A stretch of 64,000 nucleotides of DNA from Altererythrobacter sp. Root672 (GTDB lineage: Bacteria > Pseudomonadota > Alphaproteobacteria > Sphingomonadales > Sphingomonadaceae): NCBI RefSeq assembly GCF_001427865.1, contig NZ_LMHH01000001.1:186001-250000 (forward strand), given 5' to 3'. Under the pieces are notes generated by a model. That model had not been told where the DNA came from. It ran no database searches and was given only the letters and a program-made list of their open reading frames with translations. Numbering within the stretch: the first letter of the stretch is position 1; each line of letters starts with the position of its first letter. The position numbers were made by a program, and so were the translations under genes. Of this stretch, positions 51,848 to 60,060 are shown in pieces.

Positions 51848-52168
51848 ATGGACCTTCCCGAACCGGCGCTCGAAAAGGCAGTCTACGCTCCGTCGCTCGA
51901 AGAGGAGCGGTCCTACTCCCGCGAGGATGGGACGCTGGTGATCAACATCCTGGTAGATCCGCCGTGCGGCGAAAGCAGCGCGAGCGAGATCGTGGTGTGC
52001 GCTCCTGATCAATCGGCCAATCGGCTCGAAAGGACTGAGGCGCCGGCTGAACCGGACAACAAGGTCGAGGTCTCGCTGGGCAAGAACGCCAAGGCTAACT
52101 TGCGGGCCGAGAGCGACCCGAGCAACGGCGGCGACAGCGTGATCGTCGGGGTAACAATCAAGTTCTGA
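51848..52168 (+). CDS. Hypothetical protein, acidic
   Basis: 106 aa, ATG 51848 with GGGGAG 7-12 nt upstream; 31 nt after iorB. No signal peptide and no family recognised. It is rich in Glu, Asp, Ser and Pro (LEEERSYSREDG, TEAPAEPDNKVEVS) and ends in a short beta-prone strand VIVGVTIKF. It contains two Cys (PPCGESS, VVCAPDQ). Co-transcription with iorAB suggests an accessory role. Low predicted structure in the middle third. Confidence 0.5.
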   Translation: MDLPEPALEKAVYAPSLEEERSYSREDGTLVINILVDPPCGESSASEIVVCAPDQSANRLERTEAPAEPDNKVEVSLGKNAKANLRAESDPSNGGDSVIVGVTIKF

Positions 52169-52172
52169 TGAT

Positions 52173-52206
52173 AGATCCTCCCCGAGCTTGTCTCGGGGAG
52201 GATTTT
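52173..52206 (+). terminator. Family A hairpin acting as terminator
   Basis: AGATCCTCCCCGAG-cttgt-CTCGGGGAGGATTTT: 12-13-bp stem followed by TTTT, 4 nt past the hypothetical gene stop. A short form of repeat family A that is shaped like an intrinsic terminator for the iorAB operon. Confidence 0.75.
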
Positions 52207-52252
52207 GGTCTCACGCAAAGGCGCAAAGCAGCGAAGAGCAAACGCCCGACCT

Positions 52253-52334
52253 TTCGTCATCCCCGCGAACGCGGGGACCCAGTCGGCTCTTGTGCGCTTC
52301 CGCCCTAGGTTCCCGCTTTCGCGGGAATGACGAA
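52253..52334. repeat. Palindromic repeat, family C
   Basis: Ends TTCGTCATCCCCGCG and CGCGGGAATGACGAA (one mismatch between arms), inner GCGAACGCGGGGACC with GGTTCCCGCTTTCGC. 82 bp, between convergent genes. Confidence 0.87.
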
Positions 52335-52366
52335 GGATGGGCTACGCAAGCGGGAGGGGAGAGCCC

Positions 52367-53341
52367 TCACTTCTCCCAACCGCTCGGCGACATGTAGGGC
52401 GTGACGATCCCGATCGCCTCGATCTCATGCATCTGCCCGCCCCAGACCTTGTAGATGTGGATCGCCGGCATATCGAAGCCCGCCCCGGTCGAAGCGCGGA
52501 TCACCCGGTATTCGGTCCCCGGCACGCCGAGCAGGCGATAGCGCTCTTCCTTCATGTCGTGGTGGAAGTGGCTCATGCCCCAGACCAACCCCGTCTCGGT
52601 ATCGGCGATATCGACCCGGCGGTTTTCGATGGTGTCGATGTACTCCCACATGTTGGTGTCCATCTGCGCCTCGCAGCCGAGGCCACCGAGGTAGGCGAAG
52701 GCCGGATCGGTCTGGCCATTGCCGCCGGGGGTGTTGCGGACCATCGGGTTGCGCGCCGTCTGGAAGCCGTTCTCGCGCCGTTCGCAGTCGTCGGAGAAGG
52801 GCGTCAGGCTGCCGTTGTTGTTGTCGAGCGCGTCGTAATAGCTCTTGCCGATGTGGATCAGGCGGCCGCGCGAATCCGCATATTCCTCGGACACCGGGCG
52901 CATCAAAGCCGGGCGCGGAGCGCGTAGGTTATTGAGCTGCCCTTCGCTGAGATTGCCCGCGACCATGTGCTCGGCCTCGACGATCTTGCCGCCTTCGCGT
53001 TTGAGGCGAATGCCGACCAGCGCCGGCTTGCCCTCGACCTCCATCATCGCCAGCAGGCCAACCTGCTGCGAGACCGGGTCGGCGACGTGGATCTGGTACT
53101 CGGTCGGTCCCTTGGTCGCGGTGCGCCACAGGCCTTCGCCGCTGCCGATCTTCTTGATGTTCTCGACCGTCACCACGTTGCTGGCGAGCGGGGCCTTCGA
53201 GGGATCGTGCGCAACAAGGGCGGCGGCGTAAGTGTCCGCCATGGCGATCAGGCACGCCCGGTCGCAGTCTTGCGCCTGGGCGGTGGCAGGCAGGGCCAGC
53301 GCCATCGCGGCGGCGCCTGCAAGCAGCTTGAGCTTCATCAT
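52367..53341 (-). CDS. Exported hypothetical protein (catabolic cluster)
   Basis: 324 aa. Signal peptide MMKLKLLAGAAAMALALPATA, cut near AQAQ. Mature part begins CDRACLIAMADTYAAALVAHDP, typical of NTF2-like/SnoaL domains (short helix, dyad of acid residues), continues as VVTVENIKKIGSGEGLWRTA and YQIHVADPVSQQVGLL. A second domain from ~residue 170 has four Cys in two places (DDCERRENGFQ, GLGCEAQMD) and EYIDTIENRRVDIADTETG, again NTF2-like. No named family is confidently assigned. Minus strand, convergent with the iorAB operon, divergent from the tannase gene: probably the same regulon. Confidence 0.7.
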   Translation of the reverse strand: MMKLKLLAGAAAMALALPATAQAQDCDRACLIAMADTYAAALVAHDPSKAPLASNVVTVENIKKIGSGEGLWRTATKGPTEYQIHVADPVSQQVGLLAMMEVEGKPALVGIRLKREGGKIVEAEHMVAGNLSEGQLNNLRAPRPALMRPVSEEYADSRGRLIHIGKSYYDALDNNNGSLTPFSDDCERRENGFQTARNPMVRNTPGGNGQTDPAFAYLGGLGCEAQMDTNMWEYIDTIENRRVDIADTETGLVWGMSHFHHDMKEERYRLLGVPGTEYRVIRASTGAGFDMPAIHIYKVWGGQMHEIEAIGIVTPYMSPSGWEK

Positions 53342-53514
53342 CTCGGAAATCCCCTCTCTCCCTGTCTCCGGTCGTCGCCGGCTTCGTGGCGGACTTTGCG
53401 GCGAGATGGCGAGCGGAGCAAGCCCACAGACATTTTGCGACAATCCCGCTTCTGGCCTTCGCGGCAAACCCGACTATGACGATCCCAAGAACCGAATAAG
53501 GGGGAGGATCGGCT

Positions 53515-55116
53515 ATGCGGAGAGTACTGTTGGGCAAGGGCATGTTGCGGGGCTTGTTGAGCGGAGGTGCCATGCTGGCACTGGTGGCGGCGGCGCCGGC
53601 TTCGGCGGCGGACTGCGGCGACCTGGTAAAGATGGCGCTCGATGGCGGCAAGGTCACTTCGGCCGAGCTGGTCGCGCCGGGCGCGTTCCAGCAGCCGGGC
53701 CTGCCGGGCAACCTGCCCCCGGGCGTGGCCAATGCGGCCTACCGCGACTTGCCGCAGTTCTGCCGGGTCCAGGCGACGCTGACACCGACGAGCGATTCCG
53801 ACATCAAGGTCGAAGTCTGGCTCCCGGCGAGTGGTTGGAACGGCAAGTTCGTCGGCATCGGCAACGGCATCTGGGCCGGGCAGCTCAGCTATTCGCAGCT
53901 CGCCGACCCGCTCAAGCGTGGCTACGCCGTGGCGACGACCGACACCGGGCACACCGGTAGCGGGCTGACCGCCGATTGGGCTATCGGTCATCCCGAAAAG
54001 CTGGTCGATTTCGGCCACCGAGCGGTGCATCAGATGGTGGTCACGGCCAAGAAGTCGATCTCCGCCTTTTACGGCAGCGGGCCCAAACTTTCGTACTGGA
54101 ACTCGTGCTCCACCGGCGGGCGCCAGGGCCTGATGGCCGCGCACCGCTACCCCGATGATTTCGACGCGATCAGCGCGATGGCTCCGGCCAATCCGATGAC
54201 CGACCTGATGACCCAGTCGATGTGGGCCGGCTGGCAGCCCAACCGGGCGCCGGGTGCGATGGTGTCGGTGCCCAAGATGGCCGCGGTACACCGCGCGGCG
54301 GTGGCGCAGTGCGACAAGCTCGACGGGCTCGAGGATGGCGTGATCGGACGCCCCGACGCCTGCAAGTTCGACCCGGCCACCATCCAGTGCACCGGTGCCG
54401 ACAGCGACCAGTGCCTGACCGCGCCGCAAGTCGAAACGATCCGCGCGATCTACAGCGGCCCGCCGGGACTGCCGGGCTGGCCTGCCGGTAGCGAGATGCA
54501 GCTCGGCGCCCTGACGCAAGGGCCGCAACCGTTCCCGGTGGCGCTGACCTACTTCTCGATGCTGGTGTTCGGTGACCAGCAGGGCTGGGATTGGAAGACC
54601 TTCGACTACCAGCGGGACATGCAGCGTTCGCGCGAATACGGCGCGGATATCCTCAATGTCCCGGCCGACGGGCTGAAGGCCTTCTTCGCCCGTGGCGGCA
54701 AGCTGCTGATGAGCCATGGCTGGAGCGACGGGCTGATCCCGGCGACTAACTCGCTCGGGTTCTATGACAGGCTCCTGCCCACGCTCACCTCCGAACAGGC
54801 GCGCGACCAGTTCCGCCTGTTCATGGCTCCCGGCATGGATCACTGCTCGGGCGGTGAGGGGCCGAGCGACTTCGATACCCTGGGCGCGATCGACGCCTGG
54901 GCGACCTCGGGCAAGGCCCCGAACCAGATCATCGCCACACGTCCGACCGCGGCAGGTGGCCCTCCGGGCGCTCCCGCCGGTCCGCCGCGCGAACCGATGA
55001 CCCGGCCGCTGTGCGCCTGGCCGGCCTTTGCGCAGTACAAGGGGCAGGGCGACCCGAATGACCCGGCCAACTTCCAATGTACGACCACGATAACGACCGC
55101 ACCGTCGCGGACCTGA
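53515..55116 (+). CDS. Tannase/feruloyl esterase-family hydrolase
   Basis: 533 aa. Signal peptide to ~residue 31 (APASAAD). Alpha/beta hydrolase with the tannase CS-D-HC architecture: nucleophile S199 next to C198 (NSCSTGGRQG), D405 (SHGWSDGLIPA), and H443-C444 (GMDHCSGG). A disulphide between the two Cys flanking Ser and His is the family hallmark. It cleaves ester bonds to aromatic acids such as ferulate, gallate or MHET-like esters. The lid domain lies between ~210 and 390. It is followed without a gap by xdhC (TGATG overlap), so the ester hydrolase is co-expressed with the Mo-enzyme maturation factors. Confidence 0.9.
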   Translation: MRRVLLGKGMLRGLLSGGAMLALVAAAPASAADCGDLVKMALDGGKVTSAELVAPGAFQQPGLPGNLPPGVANAAYRDLPQFCRVQATLTPTSDSDIKVEVWLPASGWNGKFVGIGNGIWAGQLSYSQLADPLKRGYAVATTDTGHTGSGLTADWAIGHPEKLVDFGHRAVHQMVVTAKKSISAFYGSGPKLSYWNSCSTGGRQGLMAAHRYPDDFDAISAMAPANPMTDLMTQSMWAGWQPNRAPGAMVSVPKMAAVHRAAVAQCDKLDGLEDGVIGRPDACKFDPATIQCTGADSDQCLTAPQVETIRAIYSGPPGLPGWPAGSEMQLGALTQGPQPFPVALTYFSMLVFGDQQGWDWKTFDYQRDMQRSREYGADILNVPADGLKAFFARGGKLLMSHGWSDGLIPATNSLGFYDRLLPTLTSEQARDQFRLFMAPGMDHCSGGEGPSDFDTLGAIDAWATSGKAPNQIIATRPTAAGGPPGAPAGPPREPMTRPLCAWPAFAQYKGQGDPNDPANFQCTTTITTAPSRT

Positions 55117-55961
55117 TGCCGGCACGGACTACCGCCTGGGCTGACGACCGCGCCGCCTTGCGCGCGGCCTGTGAGCCAGGCGTGGGTCTGTGCACGATAG
55201 TCGGTATCGAAGGCAGCTTCTCCCGCCGGTTAGGGGCGCAGCTGGCGGTACATGCCGACGGCACGATCACCGGCAGCCTTGCCGACGGCTGCCTCGAACG
55301 CCAACTCGCGACGGAAGTGACGGTGGCGAGCGGGCCGGTGGTCAAGCGCTTCGGCAGCGGATCGGAGTTGATCGACTTCCGCTTGCCCTGTGGCAGCGGG
55401 CTCGATGTCTTGATTGATCCGGAGCCTGATCGGGAGGTTTGCCGGGCGGCGGTCGAGCGGCTCGACTGCCGGCAATCGGCTGAGCTTCCGCTACCGGGCA
55501 CGCCACATCAATTGCACACCCGTTGCTATATCCCGGCCCTGCGCTTGCAATTGTTCGGCGAAGGGCCGGAACTGGACGCGCTCGTGGCCCTCGCCGCAAC
55601 CGCCGGAGTCGAAGTCTCGGCATACGGCAAGGACGCGCTCTCCCTTGGACGGCGCCCCGCTGGCCTCTCCGCCGACCCCTGGACTGCGGTGGTGCTGCTG
55701 TTCCACGATCACGAGTGGGAGCAGGCCATCCTCGAATGGGCGCTGGCGACGCCGGCCTTCTACATCGGCGCGCAAGGCGGCTTCGAGGCGCGCCGCACGC
55801 GGTTGGAGCGGCTGGAGGCAACCGGCGTTTCAACCGAGCAACTCGGCCGCATCCGCAGCCCGGTGGGCGTGATTACGCACAGCCGGGAACCGGGCGTCCT
55901 CGCACTCTCGGTGCTCGCGGGGATCGTCGGCGAATACGAGAAACTCCACCCGCATGGCTGA
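55116..55961 (+). CDS. xdhC: XdhC/CoxI-family molybdenum enzyme maturation factor
   Basis: 281 aa from the ATG overlapping the tannase stop (TGATG); an upstream ATG at 55077 would overlap by 40 nt without a ribosome site. N-terminal XdhC_CoxI domain: LCTIVGIEGSFSRRLGAQLAV and GSLADGCLERQLA. The C-terminal Rossmann-like domain contains FYIGAQGGFEARRTRLERL and GVITHSREPGVLALSVLAGIVGEY. XdhC binds Mo cofactor, supports its sulphuration and inserts it into xanthine-oxidase-family enzymes (known for Rhodobacter). The client is probably IorAB. Confidence 0.87.
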   Translation: MPARTTAWADDRAALRAACEPGVGLCTIVGIEGSFSRRLGAQLAVHADGTITGSLADGCLERQLATEVTVASGPVVKRFGSGSELIDFRLPCGSGLDVLIDPEPDREVCRAAVERLDCRQSAELPLPGTPHQLHTRCYIPALRLQLFGEGPELDALVALAATAGVEVSAYGKDALSLGRRPAGLSADPWTAVVLLFHDHEWEQAILEWALATPAFYIGAQGGFEARRTRLERLEATGVSTEQLGRIRSPVGVITHSREPGVLALSVLAGIVGEYEKLHPHG

Positions 55962-56511
55962 GCCGCTGGTCGCGGTGCTCGCGGCGGGGCGGGGCCGTCG
56001 GTTCGGGGGCGGCAAGCTCGAGGCCGAGTGCGCGGGCAAGCCGCTCGGGCGCTGGGCACTCGAAGCAGCGGAAAAGGCGGGCCTAAGGCCGGGTGTCATC
56101 GTCACTGGGCCCGAGGGCGCTAGTTTTGCCGAGGGATGGGGGATCCTGGTCAATCGCGAGCCGGACGCGGGGCTTGGTTCGTCCTTGGCGCTGGCCGCGC
56201 GGGCCGCGTTTGAAGCTGGGGAGGGGTCGTTGCTTGTGCTGCTCGCCGATATGCCGCTGGTCGACGCCGCCTATCTTCGCGAACTCGCTTCGACTGCCGC
56301 GCCTGCTGCTACGAGGCACCCCGATGGGAAGCCCGGAGTGCCGGCGTTGCTCGACCGGACTTTGATCGCCGAGGCCATGGCGCTGACCGGAGACCGCGGC
56401 GCGGGGCCGCTGCTTGCTGGTGCTAGCTTGCTCGACGCGCCGGTGGGAACGCTGCGTGATGTGGATACACCAGAGGACTTGGCCGAGCTGGTCCGACTGT
56501 TGAACCGCTAA
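55954..56511 (+). CDS. mocA: MocA-like molybdenum cofactor cytidylyltransferase
   Basis: 185 aa. NTP-transferase fold: LAAGRGRRFGGGKL (nucleotide-binding loop), LLVLLADMPLVDAAYL (the Asp of DMP binds Mg) and the C-terminal GTLRDVDTPEDL motif, all typical of the MocA/MobA family. MocA converts Mo-MPT and CTP to the MCD cofactor used by IorAB-type enzymes (family knowledge). It overlaps the xdhC end by 8 nt. Acts in the cytosol before Tat export of IorAB. Confidence 0.87.
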   Translation: MAEPLVAVLAAGRGRRFGGGKLEAECAGKPLGRWALEAAEKAGLRPGVIVTGPEGASFAEGWGILVNREPDAGLGSSLALAARAAFEAGEGSLLVLLADMPLVDAAYLRELASTAAPAATRHPDGKPGVPALLDRTLIAEAMALTGDRGAGPLLAGASLLDAPVGTLRDVDTPEDLAELVRLLNR

Positions 56512-56521
56512 CCACACCCTC

Positions 56522-56604
56522 TTCGTCATCCCCGCGCACGCGGGGACCCAGTCGGCTCTTTGCGCTGTTCCGCCCTAGGTTCCCGCGTTCGCGGGAATGA
56601 CGAA
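56522..56604. repeat. Palindromic repeat, family C
   Basis: TTCGTCATCCCCGCGCACGC at the left and GCGGGAATGACGAA at the right, 83 bp; near copy of 52253. It separates the convergent mocA and SnoaL-like genes. Confidence 0.88.
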
Positions 56605-56623
56605 AGTTGGATTGGAAGTTGAT

Positions 56624-57427
56624 CTAGGCCCGCACCATGACCGGCTCGCCCGCGCGCTGCACGGCGATCCGCTCGATCAGGCCATCACGCAGGGTGTAGG
56701 TCACGATCACCCGCACCTCGATGTAGTCACCCTCGTTAAGCGCTCCGACCACGAAGTCCGGCGCGTCGGCGATGGCGGTGAAACGGCTGGTGGTGTCGCT
56801 GACGATCTCCTGCTCACTGGCGGTGATCGAGTGCACGGTCAGGCTCTCGCGCACCCGCTTGAACATCGCGGTGTAGAAATCGGCGATCGCCTGCCTGCCC
56901 TGCATCGGCGGTACCGAGCCCAGCAGTAGCTCGACATCGTCGGTGTAGAACCGGGTGTAACGCTCGGGATCGCCGTTGGAGAACGCGGCGGTGTAGGCGC
57001 CGTACGCGGCCAGCTGGCTCGGGTGCGGCCCCAGCGGCGGCAGCGTCGTCACCCCCTTGCCAGGCGCCCAGGTCATCGACTTGAGCGCGGCCACTTTGTC
57101 ATCGCGCAGAGTGTAGTGGACCAGGAACTTCACCGTCACCGTGTCGCCCGGATGGAGGTGGCCGAAGGGAAAGTCCGCGCGTTCCTTGCTGGCGTGGAAG
57201 TCCATGTCGACTTCGGCGAACAGGTGATCGCCCTGCAGCACCCAGGACTGTGGCCGCATCACCTCGCGCACGCCGTCATGCGCCCAGCGCAGGAACGCGA
57301 GCAGTTCGTCCTTGCCCGAACGGTCGCCCGAGCCGGCGGAGAACTTCACGTCGTCGCAGAAGAACCGCTCGACCAGCAGGTCGTCGTCGCCGGAATTGAA
57401 GACGCGTTCGTACTCGGCGTAGTCCAT
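56624..57427 (-). CDS. Cytosolic tandem SnoaL/NTF2-like protein
   Basis: 267 aa with two NTF2-like halves (about residues 1-125 and 136-265). First half: MDYAEYERVFNSGDDDLLVERFFCDDVKF, second: AYTAAFSNGDPERYTRFYTDDVELLLG (each shown by its start). No signal peptide. GGAG 5 nt upstream selects ATG 57427, which lies 2 nt after the carboxylase stop, so it is the last gene of the propionate operon. Function unknown; SnoaL-type folds include ketosteroid isomerases and polyketide cyclases. Confidence 0.78.
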   Translation of the reverse strand: MDYAEYERVFNSGDDDLLVERFFCDDVKFSAGSGDRSGKDELLAFLRWAHDGVREVMRPQSWVLQGDHLFAEVDMDFHASKERADFPFGHLHPGDTVTVKFLVHYTLRDDKVAALKSMTWAPGKGVTTLPPLGPHPSQLAAYGAYTAAFSNGDPERYTRFYTDDVELLLGSVPPMQGRQAIADFYTAMFKRVRESLTVHSITASEQEIVSDTTSRFTAIADAPDFVVGALNEGDYIEVRVIVTYTLRDGLIERIAVQRAGEPVMVRA

Positions 57428-57429
57428 CG

Positions 57430-59535
57430 TCACTCCAGTTCGAGGATCACGGCATCGGTGGCGAGGCTCATGCCGACATCGGCCGTGATCGCCTTGACCG
57501 TGCCGTTCTTCTGCGCGCGCAGGATGTTTTCCATCTTCATTGCCTCGATCGTGGCGAGCGGTTGGCCGGTTACGACCTTGTCCCCCTCCGCCACATGGAG
57601 CTTCACCAGCAGTCCCGGCATCGGGCTCAGCAGAAGGCGCGAGAGATCGGGCGGCACCTTCTCCTTCATCAGCGCGGCGAGCGGGGCGAGGCGAGCGGGC
57701 AGGGCGCGGGCGCGATGCCGTTTGCCGTGGGTGGTGATGATCCACTCAAGCCCCTCGCGCGCGACCTTCAGGCCCAGGCGGACGCCTTCGCCCGTCGCGG
57801 TCGCGGTGCGCATTCCGGGCATCCAGTCGCAGGTGCCCTCGATCCGGTGCTGGTCGACTATCGCGTGGCCATCGCCGAGGGTGACCTCGTAGTCGTGTCC
57901 CTCGATCCGGACGGTCCACTCACAGGGGACGGGGGGAGGTCCGTTGAGTTGGTCTGAGGTTTTGCGGGCCAGCCCCATGCGGCTGAAGCTGCTACCGGCG
58001 GCAATCGCGGCGATCACGCGCAGGCGTCCCTCGTCGGCAGGAGCGCCGTGGAAGCCGTCGGGATATTCCTCGGCAATGAAGCCGGTGGTGAGATTGCCCG
58101 AGCGGAAACGCGGGTGCTGCATCAGCGCGCTGAGGAAATCGATGTTGTGGCCTGGGCCTTCGATCTCGAAGTCGTCGAGCGCCTGGACCTGCAGGTCCGC
58201 CGCCGCCTCGCGCGTCTTGGCCCAGGTGACCAGCTTGGCGATCATCGGGTCGTAGAAGATCGACACCTCGCCGCCCTCGGCGACGCCGTCATCGACGCGC
58301 ACGTATTCCTTCCCGGCACGGGGAGGGGGACCACCCGCAGGGTGGTGGAGGGGCACTGGCGGCTTACGGGACGACGCGAGGTCAGGAGCGGTCGAGGGTG
58401 CCCCTCCACCATGCTTCGCATGGTCCCCCTCCCCACTCTGGGGAGGATTGTAGCGGATCAAGCGCCCGGTACTCGGCAGGAAGCCGCGATAGGGATCCTC
58501 GGCATAGACCCGCGTTTCGATGGCCCATCCGTTCAGGCCGACGTCTGCTTGCGTGAACGGCAGCGCTTCGCCTGCTGCCACGCGGATCATCTGCTCGACC
58601 AGGTCGATCCCGGTGATTGCTTCGGTCACCGGGTGCTCGACCTGCAGCCGGGTGTTCATTTCGAGGAAGTAAAAGCTCTCGCCCGTGGGATCCGCGCCGC
58701 TGACGATCAGTTCGACCGTACCGGCCGAATGGTACCCGACCGCCCGCGCCAGCGCGATCGCCTGCTCGCCCATCCGCGAGCGCATCTCCGGCGTGACGAA
58801 CGGGCTGGGCGCTTCCTCGACGACTTTCTGGTGCCGCCGCTGAATCGAGCATTCGCGCTCGTTGAGGTGGACCAGGTTGCCGTGCTTGTCGCCCAGCAGC
58901 TGGATCTCGATGTGGCGCGGGTCCTCGATGAACTTCTCGATGAACACCCGGTCGTCGCCGAACGAGTTGAGCCCTTCGCGGCGCACGCTTTCGAAGCCTT
59001 CGCGCACGTCCAGCTCGGTCCAGGCGAGGCGCATCCCCTTGCCACCGCCGCCGGCGCTGGCCTTCATCATCACCGGGTAGCCGATCTCGGCTGAGATACC
59101 GACCGCGTGCTCGGTATCCGTGATCTCGCCGACAAAGCCGGGAACCACGTTGACCCCGGCGGCGAGCGCTAGCTTCTTGCTCTCGATCTTGTCGCCCATC
59201 GCCGCGATGGCGGTGGCGGGCGGGCCGATGAAGGCAATGCCCTCCGCTTCGAGCGCTTCGACGAAGCTCGCCCGTTCGGAGAGGAAGCCATAGCCGGGGT
59301 GCACCGCTTGGGCGCCAGTCGCCTTGCACGCCTCGATGATCTTGTCAGCGCGCAGGTAGCTTTCGGCGGCAGGCGAAGGCCCGATATGCACCGCCTCGTC
59401 CGCCATCTTCACATGCGGGCTACGAGAGTCGGCGTCGGAATAGACCGCCACTGTCGCAATCCCCATGCGCCGAGCGGTGCGGATCACCCGGCAGGCGATC
59501 TCTCCACGGTTGGCGATGAGGATCTTGGTGAACAT
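57430..59535 (-). CDS. pccA: Propionyl/acetyl-CoA carboxylase alpha subunit with repeat-encoded insert
   Basis: 701 aa from ATG 59535 (MFTKILIANRGEIACRVI). Biotin carboxylase domain (1-~495) with ATP-grasp (KASAGGGGKGMRLAW), EMNTRLQVEHPVTE; then linker; biotin carboxyl carrier domain with EAMKM near residue 666. Between GRLIRYNPP and YVRVDDGV the family has a short loop; here ~47 extra residues (QSGEGDHAKHGGG ... PLHHPAGGPPPRAGK) are encoded by a palindromic element at 58309-58448, kept in frame. It carboxylates propionyl-CoA (or acetyl-CoA); the beta subunit is not in the window. Overlaps the LprI-like gene by 1 nt. Confidence 0.9.
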   Translation of the reverse strand: MFTKILIANRGEIACRVIRTARRMGIATVAVYSDADSRSPHVKMADEAVHIGPSPAAESYLRADKIIEACKATGAQAVHPGYGFLSERASFVEALEAEGIAFIGPPATAIAAMGDKIESKKLALAAGVNVVPGFVGEITDTEHAVGISAEIGYPVMMKASAGGGGKGMRLAWTELDVREGFESVRREGLNSFGDDRVFIEKFIEDPRHIEIQLLGDKHGNLVHLNERECSIQRRHQKVVEEAPSPFVTPEMRSRMGEQAIALARAVGYHSAGTVELIVSGADPTGESFYFLEMNTRLQVEHPVTEAITGIDLVEQMIRVAAGEALPFTQADVGLNGWAIETRVYAEDPYRGFLPSTGRLIRYNPPQSGEGDHAKHGGGAPSTAPDLASSRKPPVPLHHPAGGPPPRAGKEYVRVDDGVAEGGEVSIFYDPMIAKLVTWAKTREAAADLQVQALDDFEIEGPGHNIDFLSALMQHPRFRSGNLTTGFIAEEYPDGFHGAPADEGRLRVIAAIAAGSSFSRMGLARKTSDQLNGPPPVPCEWTVRIEGHDYEVTLGDGHAIVDQHRIEGTCDWMPGMRTATATGEGVRLGLKVAREGLEWIITTHGKRHRARALPARLAPLAALMKEKVPPDLSRLLLSPMPGLLVKLHVAEGDKVVTGQPLATIEAMKMENILRAQKNGTVKAITADVGMSLATDAVILELE
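58309..58448. repeat. Palindromic repeat, family A, inserted within pccA
   Basis: Outer parts CTTCCCGGCACGGGGAGGGG (left) and CCCCACTCTGGGGAGGATTG (right) with inner GGTGGAGGGGCA / TGCCCCTCCACC. Matches the element at 37942-38092 in order of motifs. About 140 bp long, in frame, no stop codon in the sense direction of pccA. Confidence 0.87.
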
Positions 59536-59951
59536 CAGCGTTCGGGCCCCGCCGTCATAAGCCGCAGCTGCTGGATGCGCAGTTCGGTCAGGTAGGTCAT
59601 GCAAAAGTTCTCAAGCATCGGCTGCATCGAACCGCCGCGCGCCTCGAAGCTCTCCATCAGGCACTGCGCGTCGCGGTATTTGAGCCAGGCTCGCTGGCCT
59701 TCGAGCAGAGTTTCGTAGTGGCCGGGTTGCTGATCGTACTCACGGTCGATCTCCGCGTCAGCAGCCTTCATCGCGGCAACGGTGGTGGCCCACTCTTCGT
59801 TGAGCGCGGCGTCGGCGCTTTGGAAGTCGAGGTAGGCGCAGCGGTTCATTTCCTGCTGGGCTTGCGGGTCGGCGCAGTCATCGAGCGCTTCGGTAGCAGC
59901 CGCGGCGTTCGCGTCTGGTTGGGCCAGAAGCAGGAGCAACACAGCTATCAC
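59535..59951 (-). CDS. LprI-like (lysozyme-inhibitor-like) secreted protein
   Basis: 138 aa from GTG 59951 (spacing 9 from GAGG; TTG 59957 is possible). Signal peptide VIAVLLLLLAQPDANA. Mature part begins DDCADPQAQQEMNRCAYLDFQSADAALNEEW, which is the LprI N-terminal domain pattern (C, QxxMNxCA, AD..LNxxW; shown in parts), then KYRDAQCLMESFE and NFCMTYLTELRIQQL with further Cys. Family members inhibit lysozyme or have unknown envelope roles. Why it is in a propionate operon is unclear. Overlaps pccA start (ATGA type). Confidence 0.78.
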   Translation of the reverse strand: MIAVLLLLLAQPDANAAAATEALDDCADPQAQQEMNRCAYLDFQSADAALNEEWATTVAAMKAADAEIDREYDQQPGHYETLLEGQRAWLKYRDAQCLMESFEARGGSMQPMLENFCMTYLTELRIQQLRLMTAGPER

Positions 59952-59966
59952 TGCCAACTACCTCTA

Positions 59967-60042
59967 TTCGTCATCCCCGCGAAAGCGGGGACCCAGTGGG
60001 CTCTAACTGCGACTGGGTCCCCGCTTTCGCGGGGATGACGAA
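59967..60042. repeat. Palindromic repeat, family C (near-perfect)
   Basis: 76 bp; ends TTCGTCATCCCCGCGAAAGC and GCTTTCGCGGGGATGACGAA are exact complements of one another, inner GGGGACCCAGT / ACTGGGTCCCC. It lies between bioB and the LprI-like gene in the same-strand operon. Confidence 0.9.
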
Positions 60043-60060
60043 GGTTTGTTGGTTGTGAGA

